Origin: Ophiura sarsii
Taxonomy: Eukaryota; Echinodermata; Ophiuroidea; Amphilepidida; Ophiuridae
Length of the DNA: 64,000 bases
Direction of reading: 5' to 3'
Assembly: GCA_035610835.1 (NCBI GenBank)
Contig: CM069452.1
Span: forward strand, 4,492,171-4,556,170
In this document: one piece after another, positions 44,583-56,440 of the stretch
Position numbering within the stretch: position 1 is the stretch's first letter
How the letters are laid out: each line of letters begins with the position of its first letter
Notes under the pieces: model-generated
Database searches by the model: none
The model's input: the letters and a program-made list of their open reading frames with translations, nothing else
What the model was told of the DNA's origin: nothing
Made by a program: the position numbers and the translations under genes

Positions 44583-44694
44583 TTGAATGTCTTTGAGGGT
44601 GATATAAGAATATATTGCATGAGCTATTGCATATTTGTATAGCGAGTGCAATATATTCTTGTATCACCTGAAAATAAGACATTCAATATTATTA
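44583..44694. repeat. 112-bp fold-back element
   Basis: ATTGAATGTCTTT...GTGATATAAGAATATATTGC is complemented by GCAATATATTCTTGTATCAC...AAGACATTCAATATT, making one long hairpin. Confidence 0.7.
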
Positions 44695-45777
44695 TAAATA
44701 TTTATATAACAGACTGTTTTGATAAAAATTAGTTAGCCCGAACTGACCTTCTCTGCCTATATGTACTCACACGCTAATTAAGGCTGTGACTTATACCCGG
44801 GAACCCGGGTACCCGCCCGCTATAAAAATTGTTTTAAAAAAAAGGGTTTTTTAGTACAAATTTGTCCTCAAATGACCTCTATTGACCCCATTACGTGTCA
44901 TTTTGGGGACAAATTTGTACTTGAAAAAAAAATATTGGACAGCAGTATTTTTTTAATATTGGATGCACATCCGGGAACTTGGTGCACAATATTCAATACA
45001 CACTTTTGTTGTACCGTTTGGAAGGTCCATATCAATAATAAAAGCACATACACAGCCAGTCCAGAGTTCCACCAATTTCACTTATTGTACAGCTCTAGAG
45101 TGCTGTAAATTTGACGTCGTAAATAACCTGATTAATTATATCACAACTTGGTATGTGTGTGTTTAGTAGATGATTGTTTATCTTGATCAACAGTTGCTTG
45201 AATCAAAACTTTTAAGTTCTATCAGTGTCCTACTGTGCAGGGGTGTGTACAGCAGAGTTCTGCCACATAAATCATCACTAAATAGTCACTGTCGATGAGT
45301 GCTTTTAATTCCTTATAGCTCTCGGCAGCTACGCTGCCTCGTGCTATAAGTCATACTAATTTAGATTGTTGTTGTCAGACAGCATTGTATCCCGACAAGA
45401 TCCAATATTCAGGATGTCGGTATGGTTTAGTTGCGGTACACTTCATAAAGTTGTTTTTCAAAAAGAAATTATTCAATAAGATTATTGTCAACTCTGTTTT
45501 GTACCACTACTTACATGTAGTCAGGCCAGTTGAGATTTTGCAATGTTTGCAACCTGACTTTGTGGTCCGGGGGAGGGCTGTACTTAGTACCCGCCCGCAC
45601 GCCCGTGGTGGGTAACTTTTCAAATATACACGCCCCGGCTGGCCGGTAAGAATTTTCCTGTTGGTAAATGAAGATTACTTGTTTGGCTGGTAAGTTTAAA
45701 GTCGGGCTGGTAACTTTTACATGCTACCAACCCGGCTGGTTGGAGAAAAAATGAAGGTACACCTCTGTACATGAGTG
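44695..45777. other. Mixed repeat remnants
   Basis: A GTACCCGCCCG-type repeat (44790-44825 and 45576-45768) is related to the hAT element at 47938. An inverted AGCTCTCGGCAGC/GCTGCCTCGTGCT pair lies at 45319-45350. No gene. Confidence 0.4.
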
Positions 45778-45780
45778 CCT

Positions 45781-45804
45781 CCCCCCCCCCCCCCCCCCCC
45801 CCCC
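45781..45804. repeat. Poly(C) tract, 24 bp
   Basis: An uninterrupted run of C. Comparable runs of G or C occur at 4794-4816, 47402-47425, 51483-51506 and 60490-60521. Confidence 0.95.
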
Positions 45805-47937
45805 AAGGTTGTGGTCCCGACCGGCCGGTCAGTTAACGAGGTACTGTTTGGAGCCTTACATAATACTAGTGAAAAAAATGTGTTTGAATAACTGACCATA
45901 ATTGAAACTTTGTTTTTACTCAAACGTGCATCTATTTGGCCCATATGAATATAAATACTTGTTTATGATTGCCTGAAGATTCCACTTCCTCATACCCCTT
46001 CTTTCCCCTTCCCCACTTCCTCATACCCCTTATTCTCCCTTCCCCACTGACCATTGTTGTGAGGCAATATTGTGCTGATGGGGGGACAAATTGTGGGATT
46101 CAACATTGATCAGGTGGAGAAGGGAGATCACTTTACATCAAACCTACAAAGTGTTTGAACAATATTTTTGAACAATGTAGTTCTCTATGGAACATATCAT
46201 GGAGTATGCAAAATAACCTCCCCCCCCCCCCCCAATTTTGTTTGTTTGTTCAATCATTGGTAGGATCAAAACTGCATTTTATGATGACGTAGCTCGTATC
46301 ATATAGGCCTGTAAGGAATTAGTTCCATAACCCATCCCAAGATCCCATCAGGACCCAAATCAGCCAGGTAAACTAAACAAGCAAATGGAAACAAATTAAT
46401 TAAACACAATCATACAAACAAAAAACAACAAATGCAAACAATATGATAATAGAATATTAAAAAACAAACCACCATCAGACAAGTGGATGTAGTAACTGGG
46501 ATGTGCCACCAAATAGGGTCCCATTTTTTAATTATGGGTTTAAAATCCTTAATTTTGCTGTTTTTCATGAAAATTTGAACATAATCGTCAAATATAGGAA
46601 AATTTGGGGTTTCCACTAAATATGGGTCCGTTTCCCCCAAAAATTGGTCAATGTTTGGGTCAATTTACATTTTGCTGGCGGCACATTCCTACCAAAAAAA
46701 TATCCGCCTGTTTTTTTAATCTACACATTGTGTTCATCATAAAGTCATTTCTCACATACTATATCATGTAAATGATTTATTTATGGTGTATTATTTAAAG
46801 TCATTGCAGACTAGCTCTGACAGAAATAAATTATTATAATAACAAAAAAAAGCCGTCACTCCGTTCATCAAGCCTTCAATGTCATCCATATATTTATTTT
46901 CCCGGAATAATTTCATGCAATGCATAATTCAAATTTGATTCCTTACTCGCTATGTCATTATCGCTGTGGCGATACACTGCAAGCCCGGGCTTGCTTATGC
47001 GCATTGCATGCTGGGATTATCAGCAGTTCACCGACAGCGGCTCAGAGAGTGAGCCCTCTCCAGTTGTGTTACACTGTCCATAAATTACATAATGCTTGTT
47101 ACAAGTCAAAGATGAAGTGTGTGGTGAGTGATATGGTAATAAGGGTATTTTATATCCATTTTTATGGGAATGAACTAAGTGATATAGGCCCAGAGGAAGG
47201 GGCACTTACTTTCAAAGGTGGTTCAGTTATTTTACTGTTTCGAAGATGATACCATTTTCAACCTCCTCTAGAACTTGTCTTTAGAATACCTCTAAAGATA
47301 ATTTCAGAACCCTTTCGGTCCTGAATTAATTTTACCTTTCAATGTTTTCAAATCTCAACTCTGGTGATTTCTTGCAATGTAGAGTTAACAGAAAGCAGGA
47401 TGGGGGGGGGGGGGGGGGGGGGGGGATTGAACATTTTGAAATTTGAGACCAAACATTTTTTTAAATACCCAACAGTAACAAAAACGGATTGATCAACCCG
47501 TTTGCCGGAACAACAGGTTTTTGTTCTTCTTTTTTCTTTTGCCGTATGTCTTAATATGGCAGAAACCCACCTGTGGTCTATAGGTAGATTAAATCTTGAT
47601 GCCATTAATAGAATTGTTAATCCATATTGTTTCATCACGATTTAATGTGGGTTTGTTGAAATGTTCATCAAGTTGTAGTGAAACACAGAAAGATTTCAAA
47701 GAACAACGGATAAATCTATCCCGATTATTGAATGTGTTGACTTTATAAGCTCCACGCATGCAGCAGCAGCAGGAGCCACCATGTTAGATGGAAAGGTCGA
47801 TTCTGGGTTGCCGATCTGTTATCAGGATATTACTTTACGCTAAGGATGGTGTACTCACACCATTGTGTTAGATTGGATATGTTTCAACTTCTGTATATAA
47901 AATGACATGTTGCTATTGAGATAAGATCAGGCCTGGA
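45805..47937. other. Stretch without a supported gene
   Basis: CTTCCTCATACCCCTT is tandemly repeated (45985-46035). A GCGCATTGCATGCTGGGA motif at 46997-47015 resembles a ZNF143/Staf-type promoter element, but no convincing first exon follows. Poly(G) lies at 47402-47425. Confidence 0.4.
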
Positions 47938-48145
47938 AATAGCACCCGCCCGCCTGCCCATAGCGGGTAACTTTTGTGTCGGGCGGGTGAAAATACAAAA
48001 GTACCCGCCCGACTGGCAGGTAAAATGTTTAGAACTCGCAGTGTAAGTATGTTACACTGGCTGGTGGAATTTCTGTTGGGCAGGTATTTTTTGTGAGTTA
48101 ACTGCCTGACTGGCTGGTTGAAAAAAATCTAAAGTTCCAGCCCTG
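47938..48145. mobile_element. hAT MITE with perfect 8-bp target duplication (208 bp)
   Basis: CAGGCCTGGAAATAGC and AGTTCCAGCCCTG are the ends. GATAAGAT flanks both (47930-47937, 48146-48153). The interior repeats CCCGCCCG and GGGTAACTTTT-like motifs. Confidence 0.85.
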
Positions 48146-48317
48146 GATAAGATGACATGGACGTTTCAATAGGGTTGGTCATCCAGGCTTTTTAAAAATT
48201 GCAATCCCTCTCCCCTCCCGGTCTTCCCGATCCCCCTCCAATTCCTTGACTCAATATAATCCCATCCCTATAAATCTTCGTTATTGTCAATAAAAACATA
48301 TCTCATACTGATGTTAA

Positions 48318-48662
48318 AGGTAGATGACCCGATCACATTTTCGTAACACAGAATTATTTCAAACAAACGGAGATTTTCATATCATATGAAAGCTCGTATT
48401 TTTCTCATCATCATACTGAAATTTGACGGCCTAAATCGGTATAATTACGGAGAAATCGATGAAATAACGTCGAATTACTGCGAATGGTGGTAACCACCGA
48501 TATAGTTTGTGTACTACTCAATGGGTACAGTTCACAGCATCTTGTGCGTCTAAAATAAGAACCATTAGAGCTATGCAACTCAAACTTTGAAACACAACTT
48601 TTTTAAGGATGACCTTTCATGTAGAATAGAAAACTTCAAGTTGAAAATCGGAACATCTACCT
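48318..48662. mobile_element. MITE family B, copy 3 (reverse orientation)
   Basis: It lies between TTAA at 48314-48317 and 48663-48666. The body is the reverse complement of 23148-23484. Confidence 0.75.
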
Positions 48663-49160
48663 TTAAACAGGTTTTCAAAATTAAGAAACTACTTATATAC
48701 ATGAATCCATGCATAATAGTGCGGAGAAAAAAAGAACGATCCATCGTTACAAATTGTATATAACTGAAGCCCATCCATATTTGATACTGACAAGGATTTA
48801 TGTTTTATGCAGACTATTCACTCACATCCTGTCATGTTCGGTTGAATAATTCAAATTTACCATCAAAGATTATTATTCGTTCACGCACATTGACATTTCT
48901 GATTTTGCTGTAAAAATGGCTCTCTTGGCAACGTCCTGTTTAGTAACAGGTGATGAAATACAACGGATTAAATGTTATACTACTTCACAGCTTCAGGCTT
49001 ATTCGGTCGGTTAATGGGGCACTAAACAAGAAATTGCCACTTACTACATGTTAGATCATGGTTTTACTTTTGTGTTTTTTTCTTCTTCATTTTCCCCTTA
49101 CAAACACCAGATCATGTGGACATTGCGTATGAATAGTATGAAAGTGAAACCTACATCTTT
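48663..49160. other. Stretch without recognised features
   Basis: Unremarkable AT-rich sequence. Confidence 0.4.
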
Positions 49161-49164
49161 ATAA

Positions 49165-49415
49165 GGAGAGTAACTAGAGCCCCTCCCCCTCTGCCAGAAG
49201 GCTTGCCCCCTCCCCCTGATACCCCCAAATAAAATGACAAACTCTGTATACATACAATAATAGTCTGTTATGCACCCTACTGCCAGAAGGCTTGCCCCCT
49301 GATACACCCTAAATGAAATGACAAAACTCTATGGTTACACAAAATAGTCTGTTATGCCCCCCCCCCTGCCAGAAGACTTTCCCCCTGATACCCCCCCCCC
49401 CCCACCCCCCATTGA
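49165..49415. repeat. Minisatellite, unit about 110 bp, 2-3 copies
   Basis: CTGCCAGAAGGCTTGCCCCC ... TGATAC.CCC ... AATGACAAA.CTCT recurs at 49190, 49280 and 49367, with lengthening C runs in the last copy. Confidence 0.75.
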
Positions 49416-49626
49416 AGACCCTAGTTATGCTACTGATATATTGATCTTTATTCAAAACCAGATTTGTTACAATGACTTTGTTTGAAGGAATCAGATGATC
49501 AATAATTCCTATTAATGAAACTAGTTTATGTGAAAAAAGTGGAATAATAATCATCGTCATCAATCCATAATCAGCTATGTTGCCATTCCATGTGCAACTT
49601 TTGCATTCCAGGTCTTACAATTATAG

Positions 49627-49860
49627 ACTCTATTCACGCGGCAGCCATTTTTCAAAATATGCCACCCAAGCCTCGTTCCCGTTTGGTCTATCTGTGCCTC
49701 GGCGCATTCGATAGAACTGCGAGAGAAGCGTGGTACCAAAGCGCGCGGCGTACGGTCCTCGCGCTAGTCACGCAGCTGCGCGCAGGTGCAGGTATACGTA
49801 ACGGGAATGAGGGTTGGGTGGCAAATTTTAGAAAATGGCTGCAACGTGAATATGGTCTAT
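49627..49860. mobile_element. MITE with AGACTCTATTCACG ends, GC-rich core
   Basis: CACGCGGCAGCCATTTTTCA ... GCCACCCAAGCCTCGTTCCC is mirrored by GGGAATGAGGGTTGGGTGGC ... GAAAATGGCTGCAACGTG. It directly abuts a LINE fragment. The 126-codon plus frame over it is fortuitous. Confidence 0.7.
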
Positions 49861-50053
49861 TGGTCTTTGTCACAAGTTCCAGGTCAACATCCTTTTTGAT
49901 TTGTGCTGCCCAGGTTGGTTTTGGTCTTCCAACTGGTAGTTTTGTTTTCTATCGATCAGTGAGAGCTTGACGTTCTGGGGTTTCTTCTGGTAATCTGTAT
50001 AGATGTCCTAGCGAATTTAGGCATCTTCTGATGATCGTTTTGCTCCATGGTTA
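49861..50053 (-). pseudogene. LINE C-terminal fragment
   Basis: On the minus strand: IIRRCLNSLGHLYRLPEETP, then in another frame VGRPKPTWAAQIKKDVDLEL. The LGH..R.P and GRPK.TW motifs are typical of LINE ORF2 tails. Frameshifted. Confidence 0.65.
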
Positions 50054-51480
50054 ATGATAATAACGAATAATAAGGTAATAGTAAAATGAAGTATTACTCA
50101 TAAGAGGTCATGTGTGGGAAGGTGGAGAAGATCACTCTATATGTGAAGTAAAATTTGGACACTCTTTAGCTACCCCAAATCGCAATTGAGTCTGTATTGA
50201 AACTTTGCTGTAATTGAAGCCACTTTTACAAAAATCATCCGTTTTTGGCAGTATACTAAATTCAGTGTACTATGTTGAAATGTTGAACTCATGCATGTAT
50301 CATATGCTGGCTAAATGCTTGACTAAATATTCCCATCATTTTGATCAAAAAGTGTGGTCAAAATCCAGTTTTTAAAACCCTATGTTCACAAATCAGGATG
50401 GGGCACCCCTAGCGCCTCAAAAAAGAGTGAATGCCCTCCCGTAATGTTGCAAGTTTTAATATTTGTTGTTGCCGTGACTATTTCCCATCATTTGATTGAT
50501 TAAGTAATGACTATGATTTGAGATGACACATTAGCCTTTAGTATAGCCTCCATTATGCACATGATGTTACAGGGCGGTATAGCATCTTTATCAATGTCAT
50601 GTCATACCTGTCTTTGCGTAATTAACTGGCTCTGTCGTAATTGCTAGGTAAATTGCAATAAGGCGTCTGTCGGGTTGTTTGTCAGGTGGACGACGACTCT
50701 CTAGCTATACATTATTACCGATTATATTATATTTTCACAAAATTTAATTTTCACCCTTTTACTTTTGTTTTAAGAGCTTCCTATACTGTTAATTTTCACC
50801 AGTTTGTGCCATGACACAGTCATTGAATAGGTAGACAAAAAGAAAGATTTTTGCAAGATGCCAAGTGTGCAATTGTTGATGCGGGCACACACAAATATAG
50901 TAACATTGTTTTAATAAGTCTATATCATGTCCAGTATCACATTAGCGGTAAAACGCTTATGAAGCATATACACAGAATCCTGAGGCTACTTATTTTCTGC
51001 ACACCAATCATATACAGTCATCATTAGGTAGGATATATATTTTTACAGTTAAAAGTCCATTTATTACCTGTATAGTTACTTTTTTGATGACTGTAGGTTT
51101 CATGTGTTAGAAATGATAATTAAGTGACAGAAAAAACTTAGAAATAGAAAACAGTGTATTGTAGCTTTTTCAAAAAAAGCCTTCTATATTAACTAAATTT
51201 GCCCTGCTTTTTTGTCTACAACTGCCCCAGTGGTAATACTAATAACATAAGGGCGGGCGTAACGGATTGTAGTTTGATTAGTTTCAAAGTGGTGAAGCCT
51301 CTTTACCCCTCGTCCTACAAAAGGGGGCGGGGTAAGAATTTTCGCAAAATACAATGACCTAGGGCATCTAGGTAATCGTGTTTACATCCCTTGCGCTCAT
51401 TTTGACGTGAAAAAATTGAGGATACCACCTTACCCGGGAGTAGGTTAAGCCCGTAAGACATAAAGTCTGAGGGTAGGGAG
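50054..51480. other. Stretch without recognised gene
   Basis: AT-rich. GTAGTTTGATTAGTTTCAAAGTG near 51270 may be a decayed end of the AGTTCCAAATTGGC MITE family. Confidence 0.35.
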
Positions 51481-51482
51481 GA

Positions 51483-51506
51483 GGGGGGGGGGGGGGGGGG
51501 GGGGGG
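51483..51506. repeat. Poly(G) tract, 24 bp
   Basis: Uninterrupted G run in a purine-rich context. Confidence 0.95.
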
Positions 51507-51895
51507 CTGGTTGCCACCTTACAATGTTTAAAAATCGCCATTTTGAAAATTTTTGTAATAGTATAGTCTTGAATCTTGTATTATGTATGTTAGAAACGTA
51601 ATTTCCTTCACTTGTAAGCAAAAAACCTGGTGAAATTCCGATACTTGGAATTTTGTTGGCGAAAATGTTGGCCTATATATCACTGTACAACAGACTATGA
51701 CAGCATTTTGAGTTTGGCCATGTTTATGACGTCATTGTAACATCATGCATGCATGGATGGGATGTTTGTACTTGTTTTGGTATGTATGGACAGAGGAGAC
51801 CTCTAGCTATACCATGGTACTGAAATAAGCATACTCTGCATCTCCGTTTGGATTTTATTAGGGGGGGGGGGGGTGGTAACCACTGACCCCTTAGT

Positions 51896-52130
51896 AAACC
51901 GTGTTACAAAAAGGCTTAGTAGGATGAGGGTTACAGCAGAGAATGAATACAGATGGACGAGGGTGCACATGAAGGCAACAAGAGCACTGTGCATCACTGT
52001 GTGACATGGGCATGCTCCCAAAATCACGTGCCTGTGGTCACAATCGCGCGAATATGCTTGGATTACTTTTGCCAACGGAGAGATAAAAACCAAATCTTTT
52101 TCGCCAATTTGGAACTGATTAAACTATAGT
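51896..52130. mobile_element. MITE family AGTTCCAAATTGGC, copy 3 (reversed)
   Basis: It ends GCCAATTTGGAACTGATTAA. The interior GGATTACTTTTGCCAACGGA corresponds to the reverse complement of 17994-18190. The left boundary is approximate. Confidence 0.6.
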
Positions 52131-53928
52131 CTGATGGCATATCCATGATTGTCTGCCCATACGCTTACCCATCAACCTTCCTAACATATTCCTATGTACC
52201 TGACATGTAGAAATGTGGCTGCTATTTAAGGCGAAACTGTTACTGGAATCATACAGTCAAGGCCAACGTGCCAAGACAGGTGTCAATATAGGTGTGAAAT
52301 AACAATCTATGGAATGTAATGTAAATTCCTACACTCATCTTTCTATAAATGGAGCTTGTCTTTAGACGGTCTGTTAAAAAAGCAATCAATACTACATAAT
52401 CGACTGGCTGATCATGTGAGTGGTACGTACAAATTGAAATTTCTGCTTTACAGCACTTGTTGTACGGATAAATTGTTGCAAATTCCAGCAGTGTTTTCAG
52501 CCAATCAGGCCGTGACACTTAACGAGTTCTGTCAGCCAATCAGAAACCTCGATGCAAACGTTCTTGCATTCCGCTGGCAGCGTGTAATAAGACGACAACG
52601 GTTACTCTATTCACTTGGTGTGGTTTATCAGAATCCACTAAAAGATTAAACACACTTCACCGAGTCGCTACCTTACCTATAGAACAGCGCAATCAACCAA
52701 TCACATGCTGACATGTTGAGCCCACAGCTCGTTGCAAATGTATTATCGATAAAATACAAAAAGAAAATGATTTTTTTTTTGGTATTGTTCAGGTTTTGCA
52801 AGCTTAATTGAGCAGCCATGCTGTCATGGTAACCATCCACATCAGCAAATGAGTAGGAGAATTTGTAGAGTTGGAGAGAGAGATGAGGAGAGAGAAATGA
52901 TAATATTCTATTTTGTTCCTTAATGAGAACTTTATTACTCCCCAGGAAGGGAGATGTTTTTCCATGCAGAAAATGCACGTAACAAAATTGGAAAGAACCG
53001 AGAGAGCGCGCGCTGGCAGTGTAATTTGACTGAGCCCCATCTTTTGAGAGAAAACAGTAAAGCGTGTACAAGGCGTGAAGCTGTGTATTATTGACTTTCT
53101 TAATGGATCTCTGCTATTTTCAGGTGGATATGTACGGGGAAAGAGAATAAGAATAGGGTCAAAATGACTTTGCACAATAATATGGTTTTAAATTATCCTC
53201 CAGTATTATTAAGCTGCTGTTGAACTTGAATATGACCCTGTTATGAATCCAGCTACATGTAATGCTTCCACAAGCTTATCAAAAAAAACCTGAGAACTAC
53301 CGGCCGATTGGTCAGAAAGATGGATACATCATTTATTGCACCAATGAGAGACATTGTTTAAATAATTGTATCCCTGATAAAGATCGGGGTGAAATAGTTT
53401 AAAAGCTGTATCGTAATTGGTTATTCAAATGAGTATATCTTGTAATTAACCAATCAGAAGCGCTGTTAGATAGACAGGTAGTGCCTAGGGGGTTAAGGGC
53501 TTGTATGTATGTATGGCACAGCTTCCCCTCTCCTGAGTATATATATTGCTAAGCGCTGCCCTTGACGATGACATGGAGAACAACAAGCAATGTGTCCATT
53601 AAAGTAACGAGGTAGAATTATAATTGTTGTGCAGCTCACAACCAATGAAATTTTTATGAGTAATTGTGCTCGTTTATGAATGATCCATGGTTCATGGTTG
53701 GTTGGTTGGATCAGAAGACAATAGTTATTATTCCCTACCATGCATTAATAATGCTAATAATATTAATAATTATAATAATAAGTAAATGGGATTGCTAGTA
53801 TGCATGCATCCCCCCTGCATGCCCTATGAATTGGTGCTCAGGGCAAGTGCATTCATGGTTTGGAGCAACTCGCCTTCAAACTGACACACTGGCTATGAGT
53901 TACCCACTCGGCAAAACAAAAAAGCTGA
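52131..53928. other. Unique-looking stretch without a supported gene
   Basis: Several frames of 80-130 codons occur but none has recognisable motifs or splice context. It may hold regulatory or intronic DNA of a neighbouring gene. Confidence 0.35.
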
Positions 53929-54156
53929 TTTACACTTTCCACCCGGCTATACACAAAACAGATTTTTCAGAAACCTTTCACAACTTTCAAAGTCTATCTC
54001 ATGGATTACTGAACCAATACTAGGCATGTTTGTATTTATTGTAATGCATTTCTAACTGTGATTCCAAATATGATGATGAAATAAGATAATTTTGACATTT
54101 TTGAAACATTTTGTGAAATTTTGGAATGTCGTCTGCAGCCGCATGGAAAGTGTTAA
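53929..54156. mobile_element. MITE family D, copy 3 (reversed)
   Basis: TTTACACTTTCCACCCGGC and GCCGCATGGAAAGTGTTAA bound it. The body is the reverse complement of 21170-21406. Confidence 0.75.
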
Positions 54157-54507
54157 TTGCAAACAGTTGATCGATCAGTAGGTCGATTAAAAAATAATTA
54201 GGTAAACATACAGATGTTACATAATTACATAGATTTCAATGAATGCTGAACATGCTTGCATCTTTCTTCTTTCCTAAAACTATAACTTTTAATATATGAC
54301 AAATTAGTGAGTAATTGACAATTTTATGCAGTTAAACATAAACAGAGCACAATTTTCTATTAATCATAACCAGTATGATATTTGAAATAGTTAAGAAATA
54401 TCAAAAATCGTATTATTCCTCTCTCCTGAGAGCTATGGGGCTTTAATTGAAAACCCCATAGCTCATATTATGTTTTCCGTATCACTGAATACGCCTTTAA
54501 CTAATTA

Positions 54508-54577
54508 AAGTAGTCCCTGTCTGATGTTATGTACATTATTCCCTTAGTCCCTGTCTGATGTTATGTACATTATTTCC
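54508..54577. repeat. Direct duplication of about 34 bp
   Basis: TAGTCCCTGTCTGATGTTAT followed by GTACATTATT occurs twice in tandem. Confidence 0.85.
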
Positions 54578-54703
54578 TTGTCAAACATTCATTTGGGGAG
54601 GGAAAAGAAAATTGGAGGATGGCGATATGAAAATTGTGAGCGAATGGCCTTGATTTTCTTGTTTATTTTATCCTTAATTGATATGTGTCCTTGATATCAG
54701 CAA

Positions 54704-54777
54704 TCTGGTCACAGCAAGACTCGAACCTGAAACTGCAACATCTGGTCACAGCAAGACTCGAACCTGCAACTGCAACC
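54704..54777 (-). repeat. Two tandem 37-bp units with a tRNA-type B box
   Basis: ATCTGGTCACAGCAAGACTC + GAACCTGAAACTGCAAC is repeated. On the minus strand each unit holds GGTTCGAGTC, a perfect pol III B-box core. No A-box was found, so it is probably a SINE remnant. Confidence 0.55.
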
Positions 54778-55326
54778 TCTATAATGTATTGTTCTTTCCA
54801 TGGCTTCATACACTCATCCATATAAAGTACTGCATATTTTACATTTCAATAATTGTGTACCGCAGCATCAGAAGGGTACAGTTGTCCCGCAAAGAAAAAG
54901 TTGAGATCTTTTAAATCCTTCAAAATGCCATTTTCTTGCTTATAAAGCAAGTTCAACTTTACATTTTGGATGAAGATCATGGTCCTGCCAAGAACAAAAA
55001 TAAATAAGGCCAAGGCAATATTTTCTAGATCTGTGCCGTCGAAGATACGCATGTTTGTAGAGTGCCGAGGTCTAAACGATTCTAATCAACTATTGTAGTC
55101 AAATGACTATAAAATCATTCAAAATTGGTCAAAAAAAGAAAATTTGCACTGATATTGTTTGATAATCTTTATTTAATAATAATCCGATCAAAATTTTAGC
55201 CAACAACACTACTTTTGGAGCATTTTCATATTTCACTTACTGTTCTATTATTCATTTAGTGGGGTGGATTCTTTTATGAAGAAACATTACTGTAAAATAG
55301 CCTTTATTTTCTCTATTTGTCCATAA

Positions 55327-55476
55327 GCCTTATCGCCAATCAGAAAAAAAATCCATTGATTATCCTTTTCTGATGCATTGTGGGATAGAAAAGGTGGGCA
55401 TATTTTGCCCCTTTTCAATCCCACAATGCAACAGAATAGGATAATCAATGGCTTTTTACCGATTCGCGATAAACCT
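55327..55476. mobile_element. 150-bp fold-back MITE
   Basis: Nearly the entire element is a hairpin: ATCCATTGATTATCC ... GCATTGTGGGAT on the left, ATCCCACAATGC ... GGATAATCAATGG on the right. Confidence 0.75.
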
Positions 55477-55769
55477 TATGCCTAATTCCATCAATATCTC
55501 AACATGCATTTTACCTGCACCTTTTTGCCACGACGATGCACAATTAATCTTGATATCAGTGTAGCAAGCCGTACAGGATATAAAAATGTGATGATATTTG
55601 CACTTACAGGGTGAGCCAAAAAGAACAAGCAAACTTATTGTCAAAGACATCATGACAATTTCAGGTGTATATAATATTCAGAATCAATGATAGTCTCTGA
55701 GAGACCATATTTTTGCTTCAATACAAAAAGAATATAAGTTAAAAGTTTAACGGGTTCGCCGTCGGACGA

Positions 55770-55822
55770 GTTTTAATCTGTCAAGCTTTCGTCAGGATTA
55801 GCTCTGACTTCTTCAGGACCAA
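55770..55822 (-). other. Hammerhead-like / Penelope-end motif
   Basis: The minus strand reads CTGAAGA-A-GTCAG-loop-CTGAC-GAAA, close to the hammerhead core CUGANGA-stem-GAAA but with one extra A before the stem. Motifs of this shape occur in Penelope-like element ends. No reverse transcriptase or GIY-YIG frame is nearby. Confidence 0.3.
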
Positions 55823-55940
55823 ATTATTATAATATTGAACAAAACATAGAGATTGCCACTTCTCTTGTTATCATCATTTGGGCTGCCCTTGCCCGATGAT
55901 TTGAGAGTAGGTGCCCTTTCCTACTTGTGAAAGAATTGGT

Positions 55941-55956
55941 GGCTCTGAAAAGAGCC
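55941..55956 (-). terminator. Histone mRNA 3' stem-loop, copy 1
   Basis: GGCTCTTTTCAGAGCC is the canonical 16-nt histone stem-loop (6-bp stem, TTTC loop), with AAC before and ACCA after, as in replication-dependent histone mRNAs. A purine-rich AAGTAGGAAAGGG about 15 nt downstream could serve as the U7 snRNA-binding element. Confidence 0.75.
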
Positions 55957-56022
55957 GTTCAGATGGATTGCCGCTTCCACTGAACATGTAGGTTGCCCTT
56001 TCCTACTTGTGAAAGAATTGGT

Positions 56023-56038
56023 GGCTCTGAAAAGAGCC
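56023..56038 (-). terminator. Histone mRNA 3' stem-loop, copy 2
   Basis: Identical stem-loop and ACCA flank, 82 bp from copy 1. It would be met first by transcription from the TATA box at 56089-56097. Confidence 0.75.
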
Positions 56039-56088
56039 GTTCAGATGGATTGCCGCTTCCACTGAACAAGTAGGTTGCCACTGGCCTA

Positions 56089-56142
56089 CTATATATAAAT
56101 TTGGTTCTAATAGAACCTCCAAAGGACTGCCCCTTGACCAAT
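56089..56142 (-). promoter_or_regulatory. Candidate histone-type promoter (TATA and CCAAT)
   Basis: The minus strand has ATTGG (a CCAAT box in reverse, plus-strand 56138-56142) about 40 bp upstream of TATATATA (56089-56097). The first stem-loop lies only about 50 nt downstream of the TATA box and no histone coding sequence lies between. Confidence 0.45.
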
Positions 56143-56440
56143 GGAAATAACGTAGAGACTGTCGACCATTGTATCATCATAATTTAACATCAATTTTATG
56201 GCTGGCTGACTTTAGTAAGCACGCAACATTGAATTGAATGTTGAATGACGTGCAAATTGTAATTCCATGAATTGGCTTAAAATTGAAGGCTCTACTCAAA
56301 TTAATGTAAAATTATAACAATTTGGTCATTTTGAAATAAAGCTTTAAGCTAAATACCCTTTCTAAGACTATTCAGGAGTTTGAATATTTCCACCTGGTGT
56401 TTGTATGTGACACATTTGCAACTTTCTAACTCACCCTGTA

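Larger units (their letters stand above)
55911..56076 (-). repeat. 82-bp tandem duplication carrying histone 3' stem-loops
   Basis: Two near-identical units start about 55911 and 55993. Each minus-strand unit contains TTCAGTGGAAGCGGC, then AACGGCTCTTTTCAGAGCCA. Confidence 0.9.
55607..56438. mobile_element. Possible Tc1/mariner-like element with CAGGGTGAG ends
   Basis: It starts TA-CAGGGTGAGCCAAAAAGAA and ends CTTTCTAACTCACCCTG-TA. The inverted similarity is convincing only over about 10 bp plus an A-rich continuation. It shares its right TA with the next element. It contains the histone-type stem-loops described below. Confidence 0.4.

Noticed and set aside
47112..47130. Short ATG followed by a GTGAGT donor downstream of a ZNF143-like motif
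   Set aside because: Only four codons and no downstream exon recognised; too weak to annotate.
47758..47845. Possible first exon with GCCACCATG context
   Set aside because: Only 20 codons follow before a stop, with no convincing donor or homology.
49590..49970. 126-codon plus-strand frame
   Set aside because: It covers a MITE and the wrong strand of a LINE fragment; the minus strand explains the sequence better.
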